The translations under genes were made by a program, and so were the position numbers. 64,000 nt of DNA, from the NCBI GenBank assembly GCA_902778625.1, contig CACYYM010000004.1, forward strand, positions 62,001 through 126,000, written 5' to 3'. Shown here in pieces: positions 1 to 8,553 of this stretch. The DNA is from an uncultured Bacteroidales bacterium (GTDB lineage Bacteria > Bacteroidota > Bacteroidia > Bacteroidales > Bacteroidaceae). The notes under the pieces were generated by a model. That model ran no database searches. It saw only the letters and a program-made list of their open reading frames with translations, and had not been told where the DNA came from. Every line of letters starts with the position of its first letter. Within the stretch, counting starts at the first letter, position 1.

Positions 1-9
1 CAAACATAA

Positions 10-121
10 CGTGCCAAGTCGGACAACTTAGCGTGTCGAGTTGACAAACTTAACGTGTCGAGTTTTTGTGATTTTGACGTGTAATTTTGACATTTTTAGC
101 GTGATAAGCGTGTGTTTTCGC
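10..121 (+). repeat. 22-bp period array, AGTT family
   Basis: Units recur with CGTG at 10, 32, 54, 78 and 100, so the steps are 22, 22, 24 and 22. The best-preserved units carry AGTT-GACA-AACT dyads separated by TAACGTGTCG. The array may continue past the left edge of the window. It is the only member of this family with the AACTTAACGTG motif on the plus strand. Confidence 0.75.
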
Positions 122-217
122 TCTTTTTCGGCGGTTTGGCTTGCGATTTTGTCTCTATTTTGAGTGTGTGATTGCATAACTAGTTGATAGTCAGTGCTCT
201 ATGTGGAGTGTCACAGG

Positions 218-233
218 TGTCACACTTGTGACA
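218..233. promoter_or_regulatory. palindrome TGTCACA-CT-TGTGACA, candidate operator
   Basis: This is a perfect 7-bp inverted repeat with a 2-bp centre. A second copy with the same arms lies at 361-376, so a dimeric regulator binding site is plausible. The arms resemble CRP/FNR half-sites but in everted order. The regulator is unknown. Confidence 0.5.
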
Positions 234-360
234 TGGTGGGGTGCGATGGTGGTATTAGGCGGAAATACTTTAAGTAAATACATATAATTAATTATATATT
301 AATTACTTATACTATATTATTATTCTTATCTCTTTTTCAAGTCTACCTCTGAACCGACCG

Positions 361-392
361 TGTCACAGTTGTGACATTGTGACATTGTGACG
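361..392. promoter_or_regulatory. palindrome TGTCACA-GT-TGTGACA plus two extra half-sites
   Basis: A perfect 7-bp inverted repeat (361-376) is followed by two further direct TGTGAC half-sites starting near 378 and 386. The cluster ends about 40 bp upstream of the -7 box of the LRR gene, a good position for a regulator of that promoter. That role is inference. Confidence 0.5.
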
Positions 393-432
393 TTTTCTTC
401 GAAGGGGGCGTTGTGCTTTGAAAATAATTTTG

Positions 433-441
433 TATCTTTGC
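433..441 (+). promoter_or_regulatory. -7 box TATCTTTGC
   Basis: This is an exact match to the Bacteroidetes TAnnTTTGC element, 27 bp before the start codon of the LRR protein gene. No -33 TTTG at the usual 19-21 bp spacing was found. Confidence 0.75.
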
Positions 442-467
442 AGCAGAAAACATAAAACTCAATAACT

Positions 468-2432
468 ATGAAAAAGATTCTACTTTTCAACTTGCTTTTG
501 GCAATGACATTTGTGACAACAAGCCTAAAGGCAGCAGATGGAGACGTGTTCACCCATGATGTAAGAGTTATCAATAATTACGGAACTACCACATATGTTC
601 CGATGCGCTTTAAGGTAATAAGTGAAAGCAATAAAACTTGCTTTACTTTTGCAACTTATGATGAGATTTCCCACACTTACGGTCCTGCTATAAATACAGG
701 AGATACATACGGTAAATTGATTATTCCAAGTGCTGCAAGAGGATACACTGTAATAAAAATTGGTGATTATTCGTTTGAAAACTGCCGTTTCAGTGAAATA
801 GAGATTCCTAGTACTATTAGCTCAATTGGGGAATATGCTTTTCATCGTTGTACTTCATTGAATACCGTCAATGTGCCAAGCAAAGTTTCTTTAGGAGATC
901 ATGCATTTGATGCCTGTTCTGGCATGAAATCCATTAGCATATCTTGTGATGTGATTCCATGGGGATGTTTTGTTTATTGTGGACTTTTAGAGACGATAAA
1001 CCTTCTTTCTCCTGTTAAGCATGTACAACCTGCTGCTTTTATTTCTTGCAATCGTTTGAAACAGATTACTTTTCCCGCAGGGTTAGAGGATATTGGTGAG
1101 TTTGCTTTTTCACAATGTTCAGATTTAGAGACTATTTTCTTCCCACGATCCTTAAATAGCATTGCTTCTACAGTCTTTGTCGACTGCTCCTCTCTGCGCA
1201 ACGTTACCATTGCGCGAGAAACCCCACCTACAATAACTGAGAATGAATCGGATTATGCTGCCAGCAATCTTTTTAGTTGGAGTCCTAATGCGACTTTGCT
1301 AACAGTTCCAGACAGGACAAAGTATAATTCCGCACCTTGGACTCAGTTTTCCGAGATCAGGTCCTTCCCTTCTGCCGTTGAGCAGACAACCACTTATGCT
1401 CGTTGTTACATCAATGGCAGCAGCGAATATAATGCTTTAGGATTGTTCATGGGTTCGAACGATGCGATAAAGAACATCTTGGATTTGAAAATAGATGGTG
1501 TCCATCAGATGCCTGTAATGGAAAACAGTTATCTGATTCTTACCGACAATTTGAAGAATATTCCTTTAGAGGTTAGCTATGTATTGAAGACCGACGATGG
1601 CATTCAACCTTATATCCATCACTACCACCAAGTGAACTACGGCATCAGCATTAATGGCAAGCAAATGACTTCGGTCGATATGTACAACATTCCTTGCCTG
1701 AAGAGCGGAAAGGCACACTTCGAAGACGAGAGAAGTGGTTACTACTGGGCAAACAAGCCGACACTCGTACTCGAGAATGCAACCCTTGAATGCGACGGAA
1801 GTACTGGAGTGGATAATGGCCACTATGGTTCCACATTCAACATAAAAGTTGTTGGCGATTGCACCATTTCAGGTAAGGGCGAAATGTTCAATCCGCTTTA
1901 TCTTGACAGCGAAACAAGCACGACGATTAAAGGCGGAGGCACACTCAATCTGATTTCTGCTAACGAAAGTGGCAAGGCTGGTGACGCCATCTATTCAGGA
2001 ATGGAAGCTCGTCTTACATTAACAGACTATACAACTTTGATAGCAACAAGCATAGACAATTCAGGCTATTGGGATGAGGGCGAAGGACGATTCACGATTG
2101 ATAGTGGCTATTTCTGCGCTTATAGCGAAAAGTCGTATCCACTCTGGCTTCCCTCGCAGCTCCTTTTAGGCCAAGGTGTAGATTTGCGTTATCCCGTTGG
2201 CGGTCAGGTTTTGGGCAATTATGTATATGGTGCCGATGGAGCACCAGTACAAGGCGGCTGGGTTATGTTTGGATACGACACTCAAGTAATGGACGAGTTG
2301 ATAACAGGAGTAGCCTCTCCTAAATCCTCTCCTGAAGGGAATGACTTCATCTATAACCTTGCTGGTCAACGCTTGAGCAAGACGCAAAAGGGTGTCAATA
2401 TCGTGGGTGGTCGTAAAGTTTTGATTAAATAG
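468..2432 (+). CDS. secreted BspA-type leucine-rich-repeat protein
   Basis: A 654-residue exported protein. Residues 1-22 form a signal peptide ending in LKAAD. Residues about 95-265 hold at least six BspA/TpLRR units of the form F-x2-C-x2-L-x2-I-x-I-P, the repeat found in surface adhesins of oral and gut Bacteroidales and Treponema. The central part (300-620) is non-repetitive and unassigned. The last about 28 residues (IYNLAGQRL, then KGVNIV and GRKVLIK) match a tail also present on the M6 protease and the 955-residue protein at the other end of the window, and probably serve in export or anchoring. Surface location and host or polymer binding are inferred from the family. It is a single-gene unit with its own promoter and terminator. 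Confidence 0.85.
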   Translation: MKKILLFNLLLAMTFVTTSLKAADGDVFTHDVRVINNYGTTTYVPMRFKVISESNKTCFTFATYDEISHTYGPAINTGDTYGKLIIPSAARGYTVIKIGDYSFENCRFSEIEIPSTISSIGEYAFHRCTSLNTVNVPSKVSLGDHAFDACSGMKSISISCDVIPWGCFVYCGLLETINLLSPVKHVQPAAFISCNRLKQITFPAGLEDIGEFAFSQCSDLETIFFPRSLNSIASTVFVDCSSLRNVTIARETPPTITENESDYAASNLFSWSPNATLLTVPDRTKYNSAPWTQFSEIRSFPSAVEQTTTYARCYINGSSEYNALGLFMGSNDAIKNILDLKIDGVHQMPVMENSYLILTDNLKNIPLEVSYVLKTDDGIQPYIHHYHQVNYGISINGKQMTSVDMYNIPCLKSGKAHFEDERSGYYWANKPTLVLENATLECDGSTGVDNGHYGSTFNIKVVGDCTISGKGEMFNPLYLDSETSTTIKGGGTLNLISANESGKAGDAIYSGMEARLTLTDYTTLIATSIDNSGYWDEGEGRFTIDSGYFCAYSEKSYPLWLPSQLLLGQGVDLRYPVGGQVLGNYVYGADGAPVQGGWVMFGYDTQVMDELITGVASPKSSPEGNDFIYNLAGQRLSKTQKGVNIVGGRKVLIK

Positions 2433-2490
2433 TTCTTATTCCTTCAAAAGCAAGAACCACAAGCATAACAAGTCTTTTTGGAACAAAAAG

Positions 2491-2523
2491 AGAGCTTTCG
2501 CAACAAAAGCGAAGGCTCTTTTT
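2491..2523 (+). terminator. intrinsic terminator after the LRR protein gene
   Basis: An 11-bp stem (AGAGCTTTCGC at 2491-2501 with GCGAAGGCTCT at 2509-2519, one G-T pair) is followed by a run of T. It lies 58 bp after the stop codon. Confidence 0.8.
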
Positions 2524-2609
2524 GTGTTAAAGAACATCTTTTGCTGCATTATTTATTCTTTCCAAAAGAAAAAGGTGGGTAATTGCTTTCGAGTTTGAAG
2601 GAATTTTCG

Positions 2610-2618
2610 TAATTTTAC
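2610..2618 (+). promoter_or_regulatory. possible -7 box TAATTTTAC
   Basis: A weak match to TAnnTTTGC with A in place of G, 57 bp before the debranching enzyme start. It is the best candidate promoter for the storage-glucan operon. Confidence 0.4.
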
Positions 2619-2674
2619 GTGGAAATTATTCATTTTGAATTTATGAAATTTGAAATTTGAATTAACATAAAGAT

Positions 2675-4618
2675 ATGAGTTATTTACGTTTTGATAAGAC
2701 GCTGATGACGAACTTGCGAGAGTCCTTGCCAAAGGAGGTGCTTCGCTCGAATCGTTCTGGTGCCTACAGTTGCACAACCATTGTGGACTGCAATACACGA
2801 AAGTATCATGGTCTGCTGGTTGTGCCTGTGCCTGAACTCGACGATGAGAACCACGTTCTGCTGTCGAGCCTCGACGCTACTGTCATTCAGCATGGAGCCG
2901 AGTTCAATCTCGGTTTGCATAAGTACAACGGAGACAACTTCAGTCCTCGCGGCCACAAGTACATCCGCGAGTTTGATTCTCTCCAGGTGCCCACAACCAT
3001 CTATCGTGTGGGAGGCGTCATCCTGAAACGCGAGATGATGTTCCAGCACTTCGAGAACCGCATCATCATTCGCTACACTTTGGTGGATGCCCACTCCGAG
3101 ACAACACTTCGTTTGCAGCCTTTCCTAGCTTTCCGTAGTGTACGAGAGTTCACTCACGAGAATGCAGGCGTAAACAGACATTATAATCTCGTGCAGAACG
3201 GAATCTCGACTTGCATGTATAAAGGCTATCCCACGCTTTTCATGCAGATTAACAAGGAGAATGAGTTCGTATTCCGTCCCGACTGGTATCGCGGTTTGGA
3301 GTATCCCAAAGAGCAGGAACGCGGCTATGCAAGCAACGAAGACCTCTACGTTCCAGGCTACTTCGAGTTTAACATCAAGAAGGGCGAAAGCGTAGTCTTT
3401 GCGGCAGGTCTTGAGGAAATCAATACCGACACGCTGGCCGAGCTTGCCGACTTCGAAGTGAGCGTTCGTACACCTCGCGACAACTTCTACAACACTTTGG
3501 TTAACAGTGCCCATCAATTCATCGTCCATCGCCAACACGAAGACTATGTTCTGGCAGGCTACCCTTGGTTCAAGTGCAGGGCTCGCGATATGTTTGTCTC
3601 GCTGCCAGGCCTGACATTGACCAACAACGAGGTTGACAAGTTCGAGGCCGTTATGCAGACGGCAGAGAAAGCCATCCGTGAATTCATCGAAGGCAAGAAG
3701 TTGACCGTCAGCGTGACAGAAATGTCGCATCCCGATGTGTTGCTTTGGGCAGTCTGGTGCATACAGCAGTACGCGAACTTCGTCTCGATGGAAAAGTGCA
3801 TCGAAAAGTACGGACCTTTGCTTTGGGACACAATGGAATGGCTCCGCGCAGGAGGTCATCCGAACTTCCACGTTGAGAAGAACGGCCTCGTAAGTTGCGA
3901 GGGCAGAGACAAGGCAGTCACTTGGATGAACAGCTCCGTCGGCGGTCGTCCTATCGTTCCTCGCACAGGTTATATCGTCGAGATTAATGCCCTTTGGTAC
4001 AACGCCCTGATGTTCAGCGCAGATGTCTGCCGACATGCTAAGGACAAGAAGTTCGTAAAGCAACTCGAGGCTGCTGCCAAGCTTTGCGAGAAGAACTTTG
4101 CTCCGATGTTCTACAACGAGTACGGCTACCTGTGCGACTACTGTGTAGAAGGCTATCGCAACTACGATGTGCGCCCCAATATGGTCTTCGCGATTGCTCT
4201 CGACTACTCACCTCTCGACAGAATTCAGCAGAAGAGCGTGCTAGACTATTGCACGAAGGAGCTCATCACGCCGAAGGGCATGCGTTCGCTTTCGCCAAAG
4301 AGCCACGGCTACAACCCGATGTACGTAGGTCCGCAGATACAGCGCGACTATGCCTATCATCAGGGAACAGCTTGGCCTTGGCTCGCTGCCTTCTACATGG
4401 AAGCGTGTCTGAAGATATACCGACAGAGCAAACTGAGCTATGTGGACCGTTTGCTGGTGGGCTACGAAGAAGAACTCTTCTACCACTGCATCGGCACAAT
4501 TCCCGAGCTCTTCGACGGCAACCCGCCCTTCCACGGACGAGGCGCCATCAGCTTCGCCATGAATGTCTCAGGCATCATGCGAATCGTGAAATTGCTCGAT
4601 AAATATAACGAAGAATAA
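2675..4618 (+). CDS. glycogen debranching enzyme (amylo-alpha-1,6-glucosidase type)
   Basis: A 647-residue cytosolic protein of the bacterial/archaeal GDE family, which hydrolyses alpha-1,6 branch points of glycogen-like glucan. The N-terminal GDE_N beta domain (about 15-240) includes the R-KYHGLL motif near residue 47. The C-terminal (alpha/alpha)6 domain carries GYPWF and RDMFVSLPGLTL (about 293-312), the WMN motif and the VEINALWYN motif (about 412-440) typical of the glucosidase half. Length is normal for the family. It is first in a run of five same-strand genes, 18 bp before the glycosyltransferase gene, and shares the pathway with the next two genes. Confidence 0.9.
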   Translation: MSYLRFDKTLMTNLRESLPKEVLRSNRSGAYSCTTIVDCNTRKYHGLLVVPVPELDDENHVLLSSLDATVIQHGAEFNLGLHKYNGDNFSPRGHKYIREFDSLQVPTTIYRVGGVILKREMMFQHFENRIIIRYTLVDAHSETTLRLQPFLAFRSVREFTHENAGVNRHYNLVQNGISTCMYKGYPTLFMQINKENEFVFRPDWYRGLEYPKEQERGYASNEDLYVPGYFEFNIKKGESVVFAAGLEEINTDTLAELADFEVSVRTPRDNFYNTLVNSAHQFIVHRQHEDYVLAGYPWFKCRARDMFVSLPGLTLTNNEVDKFEAVMQTAEKAIREFIEGKKLTVSVTEMSHPDVLLWAVWCIQQYANFVSMEKCIEKYGPLLWDTMEWLRAGGHPNFHVEKNGLVSCEGRDKAVTWMNSSVGGRPIVPRTGYIVEINALWYNALMFSADVCRHAKDKKFVKQLEAAAKLCEKNFAPMFYNEYGYLCDYCVEGYRNYDVRPNMVFAIALDYSPLDRIQQKSVLDYCTKELITPKGMRSLSPKSHGYNPMYVGPQIQRDYAYHQGTAWPWLAAFYMEACLKIYRQSKLSYVDRLLVGYEEELFYHCIGTIPELFDGNPPFHGRGAISFAMNVSGIMRIVKLLDKYNEE

Positions 4619-4636
4619 CCAAAGGAAGAAACAGCA

Positions 4637-5944
4637 ATGAAAGTTTTAATGTTCGGATGGGAGTTCCCTCCCAAGATATACGGCGGTCTTGCCGTGGCTT
4701 CCTACGGCATCACCAAAGGTTTGAGCTTGCAAGGCGATATAGAAACCACGTTCTGTATGCCCAAACCCACAGGCAAAGAGGAGAAGTTCCTCAAGATTGT
4801 GAATATGAGCCAGGTGCCCGTCGTGTGGCGAGACGTCTGGTACGACAACATCAAGGACCGCTTCATTGGTCATACGGCAGAGGACTACTACCGTTTCCGT
4901 GACCATCTCTATGCGGACTTCAACTACTTGCAAGGACTCGACGACATGGGCTGCATAGGCTTCGCGGGAGGCTATCCAGGCAACTTGCACGAAGAAATCA
5001 ACAACTTCTCCATCATCGCAGGCGTGCTGGCAAGAAGCGAGCAGTTCGACCTCATCCATGCTCACGACTGGCTGACCTACCCCGCAGGCGTTCATGCCAA
5101 AATGGTGAGCGGAAAACCTCTCTGCATACACGTTCATGCAACGGACTTTGACCGCTCTCGCGGCAAAGTGAATCCAACCGTTTACAGCATTGAGAAGAAT
5201 GGCATGGACCACGCAGACTGCATCATGTGCGTGAGCGAACTGACGCGACAGACTGTCATCAATCAGTATCATCAAGACCCGCGCAAGTGCGTCGCCATGC
5301 ACAATGCCGTCTATCCGCTTAGCGAAGAAATTCAAGCCATCGTGCCTCAGAAGAAAAAAGGCGAGAAGGTGGTGACGTACCTTGGCCGCATCACGATGCA
5401 AAAAGGCCCGGAATACTTCCTCGAAGCAGCTAAGAGAGTGCTTGAGCGCAGTCGCAACATCCGTTTCTGCTTCGCAGGTAGCGGCGACATGATGAACGCG
5501 ATGATAGAGTTGGCAGCTAGTTATGGCATAGCCGACCGCTGCCACTTCCCGGGCTTCCAGCGCGGCAAACAGGTCTATGAGTGCTACAAGAACAGCGACG
5601 TCTTCGTAATGCCCTCTGTGAGTGAACCTTTCGGCATAGCGCCTCTCGAAGCCATGCAGTGTGGTTGTCCCTCCATTATCTCGAAGCAGAGTGGTTGTGG
5701 CGAAATACTCCGAAACGTCATCAAGGTCGATTATTGGGACATCGATGCAATGGCAGATGCCATTTACAGCATCTGTCAGTACGACGCTCTTCACGACTAC
5801 TTGGCTGAAGAAGGCATCAAGGAGGTTGATCAAATCACATGGGAGAAAGTCGGACTTCGCATCCGCGAGTGCTACAATCAGCTAACCTCGCGTGGTTGGT
5901 TCGACAATGGGGAATACCTCAACGCAGTCAAGAACATCAAGTAA
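4637..5944 (+). CDS. GT4 glycosyltransferase, probable alpha-glucan synthase
   Basis: A 435-residue GT-B fold glycosyltransferase. The N-terminal half starts with WEFPPKIYGGLA, the glycogen-synthase-like nucleotide-sugar entry motif, and has HAHDW near residue 141. The C-terminal GT4 domain has the E-x7-E donor-binding motif (SEPFGIAPLEAM, near residue 331) and a YLGRI loop. Homologues in Bacteroides sit next to debranching enzyme and GH57 genes, as here, so a role in intracellular alpha-glucan synthesis is likely. The nucleotide donor (ADP- or UDP-glucose) cannot be told from sequence alone. It lies 18 bp after the debranching enzyme gene and 33 bp before the GH57 gene. Confidence 0.85.
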   Translation: MKVLMFGWEFPPKIYGGLAVASYGITKGLSLQGDIETTFCMPKPTGKEEKFLKIVNMSQVPVVWRDVWYDNIKDRFIGHTAEDYYRFRDHLYADFNYLQGLDDMGCIGFAGGYPGNLHEEINNFSIIAGVLARSEQFDLIHAHDWLTYPAGVHAKMVSGKPLCIHVHATDFDRSRGKVNPTVYSIEKNGMDHADCIMCVSELTRQTVINQYHQDPRKCVAMHNAVYPLSEEIQAIVPQKKKGEKVVTYLGRITMQKGPEYFLEAAKRVLERSRNIRFCFAGSGDMMNAMIELAASYGIADRCHFPGFQRGKQVYECYKNSDVFVMPSVSEPFGIAPLEAMQCGCPSIISKQSGCGEILRNVIKVDYWDIDAMADAIYSICQYDALHDYLAEEGIKEVDQITWEKVGLRIRECYNQLTSRGWFDNGEYLNAVKNIK

Positions 5945-5977
5945 CACATTATATATAATATATAAAGGAAAAAGACA

Positions 5978-7495
5978 ATGAAAACTATTTGCTTATACTT
6001 CGAGATACACCAACCCATACACCTCAAACGCTATCGTTTCTTCGACATCGGCACCGACCACTACTACTACGACGACTACGAGAACGAACGCGTCATCAAC
6101 GAACTCTTCGAGAAAAGCTACAAGCCTGCCCTGCAGACAATGCTCGACATGATTGCAGAGAACGGCAAAGCCTTCAAAGTGGCCTTCAGCATCAGCGGCG
6201 TTTCGCTGGAGCTCATCGAGCAGTATGCCCCCGAAATGCTCGACCTCCTCGGGCGCCTGGCAGCATCGGGATGCGTCGAGTTCCTTGCTGAGCCATACAG
6301 CCACGGCCTCTCTTCGCTTGGCAACGTCGACAACTTCATCGCCGAGACAAAACGTCAGGCAAAGAAGATTAAACAAATATTCGGACAAAGCCCGAAGGTG
6401 TTCCGCAACAGCTCGCTCATCTACGACGACGAGATCGGAGCCTTGGTGGCCGACATGGGCTTCAAGGGCATGATGGTCGAGGGCGCTAAGCACATCCTCG
6501 GTTGGAAGAGCCCGCACTACATCTATTCCTGCACTCAGGACTCTCGCCTCTCGCTCATCCTGCGTGATTATAAGCTCTCCGACGACATCGGACTTCGCTT
6601 CAACGACGCTTCCTGGTCGGAATACCCGCTCATGGCCGACAAGTGGCTCAGCTGGGTTGCAGCGCTGCCCGAGGGCGAGAACGTGGTGGGCATCATGATG
6701 GAACTCGCTGCACTTGGCTACTACCAACCCCTTGGAAGCCACATCCTCGACTTCCTTCGTGCTCTGCCTAAGCTTGCAGACAAGATGGGCATTCAGTTCG
6801 CCACGCCCTCCGAAGTGCTCGCCAAAAACAAGCCCGTCAGTCCGCTCGAGGTCATCTATCCTGTCTCCTGGAACGACGAGGAGCGCGACACAAGCAGCAT
6901 GCTCGGTAATGGTATGCAGCGTGAAGCATTCAACAAGCTCTACGACGAGAACACCGTGGGCCGCATCCTTGCCTGTCGCGACCGTCGCATCCAGCAAGAC
7001 TGGGACCGCCTGCAGGCAACCGACAACTTCCGATTCATGACCACGAAGAACAACGGCATGGGCACCAATCGCGGCATCTACGACAGCGAGTACGATGCCT
7101 TCACGAACTACATGAACATCCTCGGCGACTTCCTCAAACGCGTCAAAGACATGTATCCCGATACCGTCGAGAATGACGAGCTGAACAGCCTCTACACGCA
7201 GATTGCCAACATGGGCGAGGAACTCAGCGTCAAGGACAACGAGATAAGCCGCCTCCGCGCACGCCTCAAGAAACTGGGCTCGCCCGAAGAGGAAACGCAA
7301 AAGGAGGAATCTCCAAAGCCCGCAAAGGAAGCACCTGCAAAGAAAGCTGAGCCAAAGCCAAAGGCAAAGCCTGCTCCTAAAAAGGAAGTCAAGACAAAGG
7401 CTGCCGAAAAAGCAAAGCCCTCTGCAAAGAAAGCGCCTGCCAAGAAAGCAGAGACGAAGAAAGCGAAGGCTGCTCCAAAGCCCAAAGCTAAATGA
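5978..7495 (+). CDS. GH57 family alpha-amylase-like enzyme with Lys/Ala/Pro tail
   Basis: A 505-residue protein. Residues 1 to about 300 form a GH57 (beta/alpha)7 barrel: FEIHQP at residue 8 is the first conserved region, EFLAEPYSHG near 105 and RNSSLIYDDE near 145 are later ones, and RFNDASWSEY near 207 carries the probable acid/base Asp. There is no signal peptide, so it acts in the cytosol, probably on the glucan made and debranched by its neighbours. Residues 435-505 are unusual: about 70 residues almost wholly Lys, Ala, Pro and Glu, with repeated PAKKA and PKAK, like a histone H1 or ribosome-associated tail. Its stop overlaps the next start in an ATGA junction. Confidence 0.85.
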   Translation: MKTICLYFEIHQPIHLKRYRFFDIGTDHYYYDDYENERVINELFEKSYKPALQTMLDMIAENGKAFKVAFSISGVSLELIEQYAPEMLDLLGRLAASGCVEFLAEPYSHGLSSLGNVDNFIAETKRQAKKIKQIFGQSPKVFRNSSLIYDDEIGALVADMGFKGMMVEGAKHILGWKSPHYIYSCTQDSRLSLILRDYKLSDDIGLRFNDASWSEYPLMADKWLSWVAALPEGENVVGIMMELAALGYYQPLGSHILDFLRALPKLADKMGIQFATPSEVLAKNKPVSPLEVIYPVSWNDEERDTSSMLGNGMQREAFNKLYDENTVGRILACRDRRIQQDWDRLQATDNFRFMTTKNNGMGTNRGIYDSEYDAFTNYMNILGDFLKRVKDMYPDTVENDELNSLYTQIANMGEELSVKDNEISRLRARLKKLGSPEEETQKEESPKPAKEAPAKKAEPKPKAKPAPKKEVKTKAAEKAKPSAKKAPAKKAETKKAKAAPKPKAK

Positions 7496-8535
7496 GGATT
7501 CCCATCCTAAGCATCAACGGCTCCGATAGCACTGGTCAGTCAGGCATCGGGGCCGATATTCAAACCATAGCCGCCTTAGGTGGCTATGCTGTTACTGCGG
7601 CAACATGCGTTGGGGATTACACATTGCCCTCTGATGTGGTTTTGAAGCAAGTGGCGGAAAGCATCTCTGCCCTTCACCCCAAAGCCATTAAGGTCGGGCT
7701 GGTGACGGACAGCGAGACGGTACGGCTGTTGCGCGGCGAGGTCATTGCCTGCCGACGACTCGTCGTTGCACCGGGCATCTTTGATTCCGACGGCAGGCAG
7801 ATGGTGAGCGATGATGTTATCGAGGCCATCGCCCGCTATCTCATTCCCGAAGCCCTGCTCCTGATGCTTCGATGCAAAGATGCTGAGAAGCTGCTCGGCA
7901 TCTCCATCAAGACAGACGACGACATGCTGGAAGCTGCCCGCCTCCTCCACGAGATGGGAGCCGAGTGGGTGCTCCTTCGCGGAGCCCGTCACATCAAAGG
8001 TCGCCTCATAGCCCTACTCTACAGTCAAAACAAAACGCAGTTCTTCTCTTCTTATAATACGGAGGGCTGGCAACGCCATGGTGTTGCAGGAGCGCTCTCA
8101 GCCGCCATCACCACGCGGCTCGGCATGGGCGATGACGTCCCGACCGCCGTTCGCAATGCCCACGACTTTATCCATTCGCAAGTTGTCTATGCAAAGCCCG
8201 ACGAGACAGGTGGCCGCGCCATCGACATATACAACCGTTTCGTCTCGCTCGTTACCGAACACTATCGCAAAGCCCACGATGTCGCCTTCTATGCCGACCG
8301 CCTCTGCATCACGACGCGCTATCTCTCTGAAGTGACGAGCCGAGTCGTCGGCAAGTCGCCCAAGCAAATCATCACCGACTATATCATGAGCGAAGCCAAG
8401 ATGTACCTCGGCACCACCCGCCTCACCATCCAGGAGATTGCCGACCGCCTCGGCTTCTCCTCGCAAGCCCTCTTCTGCAAGTTCTTCAAGTCGCAGGAAA
8501 ACATGTCGCCCAGCGACTACCGCAAGCAACAATAA
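7492..8535 (+). CDS. ThiD/PdxK-like kinase domain fused to AraC-type HTH, probable regulator
   Basis: A 347-residue two-domain protein. Residues 1 to about 240 are a ribokinase-fold domain of the hydroxymethylpyrimidine/pyridoxal kinase family (GSDSTGQSGIGADI at 10-23). Residues about 250-347 are an AraC/XylS double helix-turn-helix domain (LTIQEIADRLGFSSQ, FFKSQENMSPSDYR). The ThiD motif HGTGCTLS, which supplies the anion hole and catalytic residue, is HGVAGALS at 196-203, so kinase activity is doubtful. I infer a ligand-sensing transcription factor whose effector is a pyrimidine or B6 vitamer. It overlaps the GH57 gene by 4 bp and precedes the SDR gene, so the storage-glucan operon is a possible target. 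Confidence 0.85.
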   Translation: MRIPILSINGSDSTGQSGIGADIQTIAALGGYAVTAATCVGDYTLPSDVVLKQVAESISALHPKAIKVGLVTDSETVRLLRGEVIACRRLVVAPGIFDSDGRQMVSDDVIEAIARYLIPEALLLMLRCKDAEKLLGISIKTDDDMLEAARLLHEMGAEWVLLRGARHIKGRLIALLYSQNKTQFFSSYNTEGWQRHGVAGALSAAITTRLGMGDDVPTAVRNAHDFIHSQVVYAKPDETGGRAIDIYNRFVSLVTEHYRKAHDVAFYADRLCITTRYLSEVTSRVVGKSPKQIITDYIMSEAKMYLGTTRLTIQEIADRLGFSSQALFCKFFKSQENMSPSDYRKQQ

Positions 8536-8553
8536 TTCTTGAATCAAAGAACC

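Larger units (their letters stand above)
122..432. other. non-coding stretch upstream of the LRR protein gene
   Basis: No convincing gene is present. The stretch holds an AT-rich segment around 266-325 with partial inverted symmetry (AAGTAA near 271 and TTACTT near 302), plus the two TGTCACA palindromes listed separately. A short minus-strand frame at 326-574 overlaps the promoter and the start of the next gene and is not credible. Confidence 0.6.

Noticed and set aside
433-2618. -33 TTTG boxes 12 bp upstream of the -7 boxes at 433 and 2610
   Set aside because: TTTG occurs at 417 and 2594, but the spacing of 12 bp is too short for the 19-21 bp expected in Bacteroidetes promoters. It was not used as evidence.
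3125-4063. Long minus-strand frame opposite the debranching enzyme
   Set aside because: It is antisense to a well-supported enzyme and reflects codon bias. Similar long shadow frames opposite RNase G (16591-18084), the Gfo/Idh protein (20654-22198), argD/argC (38034-39590) and secA (53615-55342) were rejected likewise.
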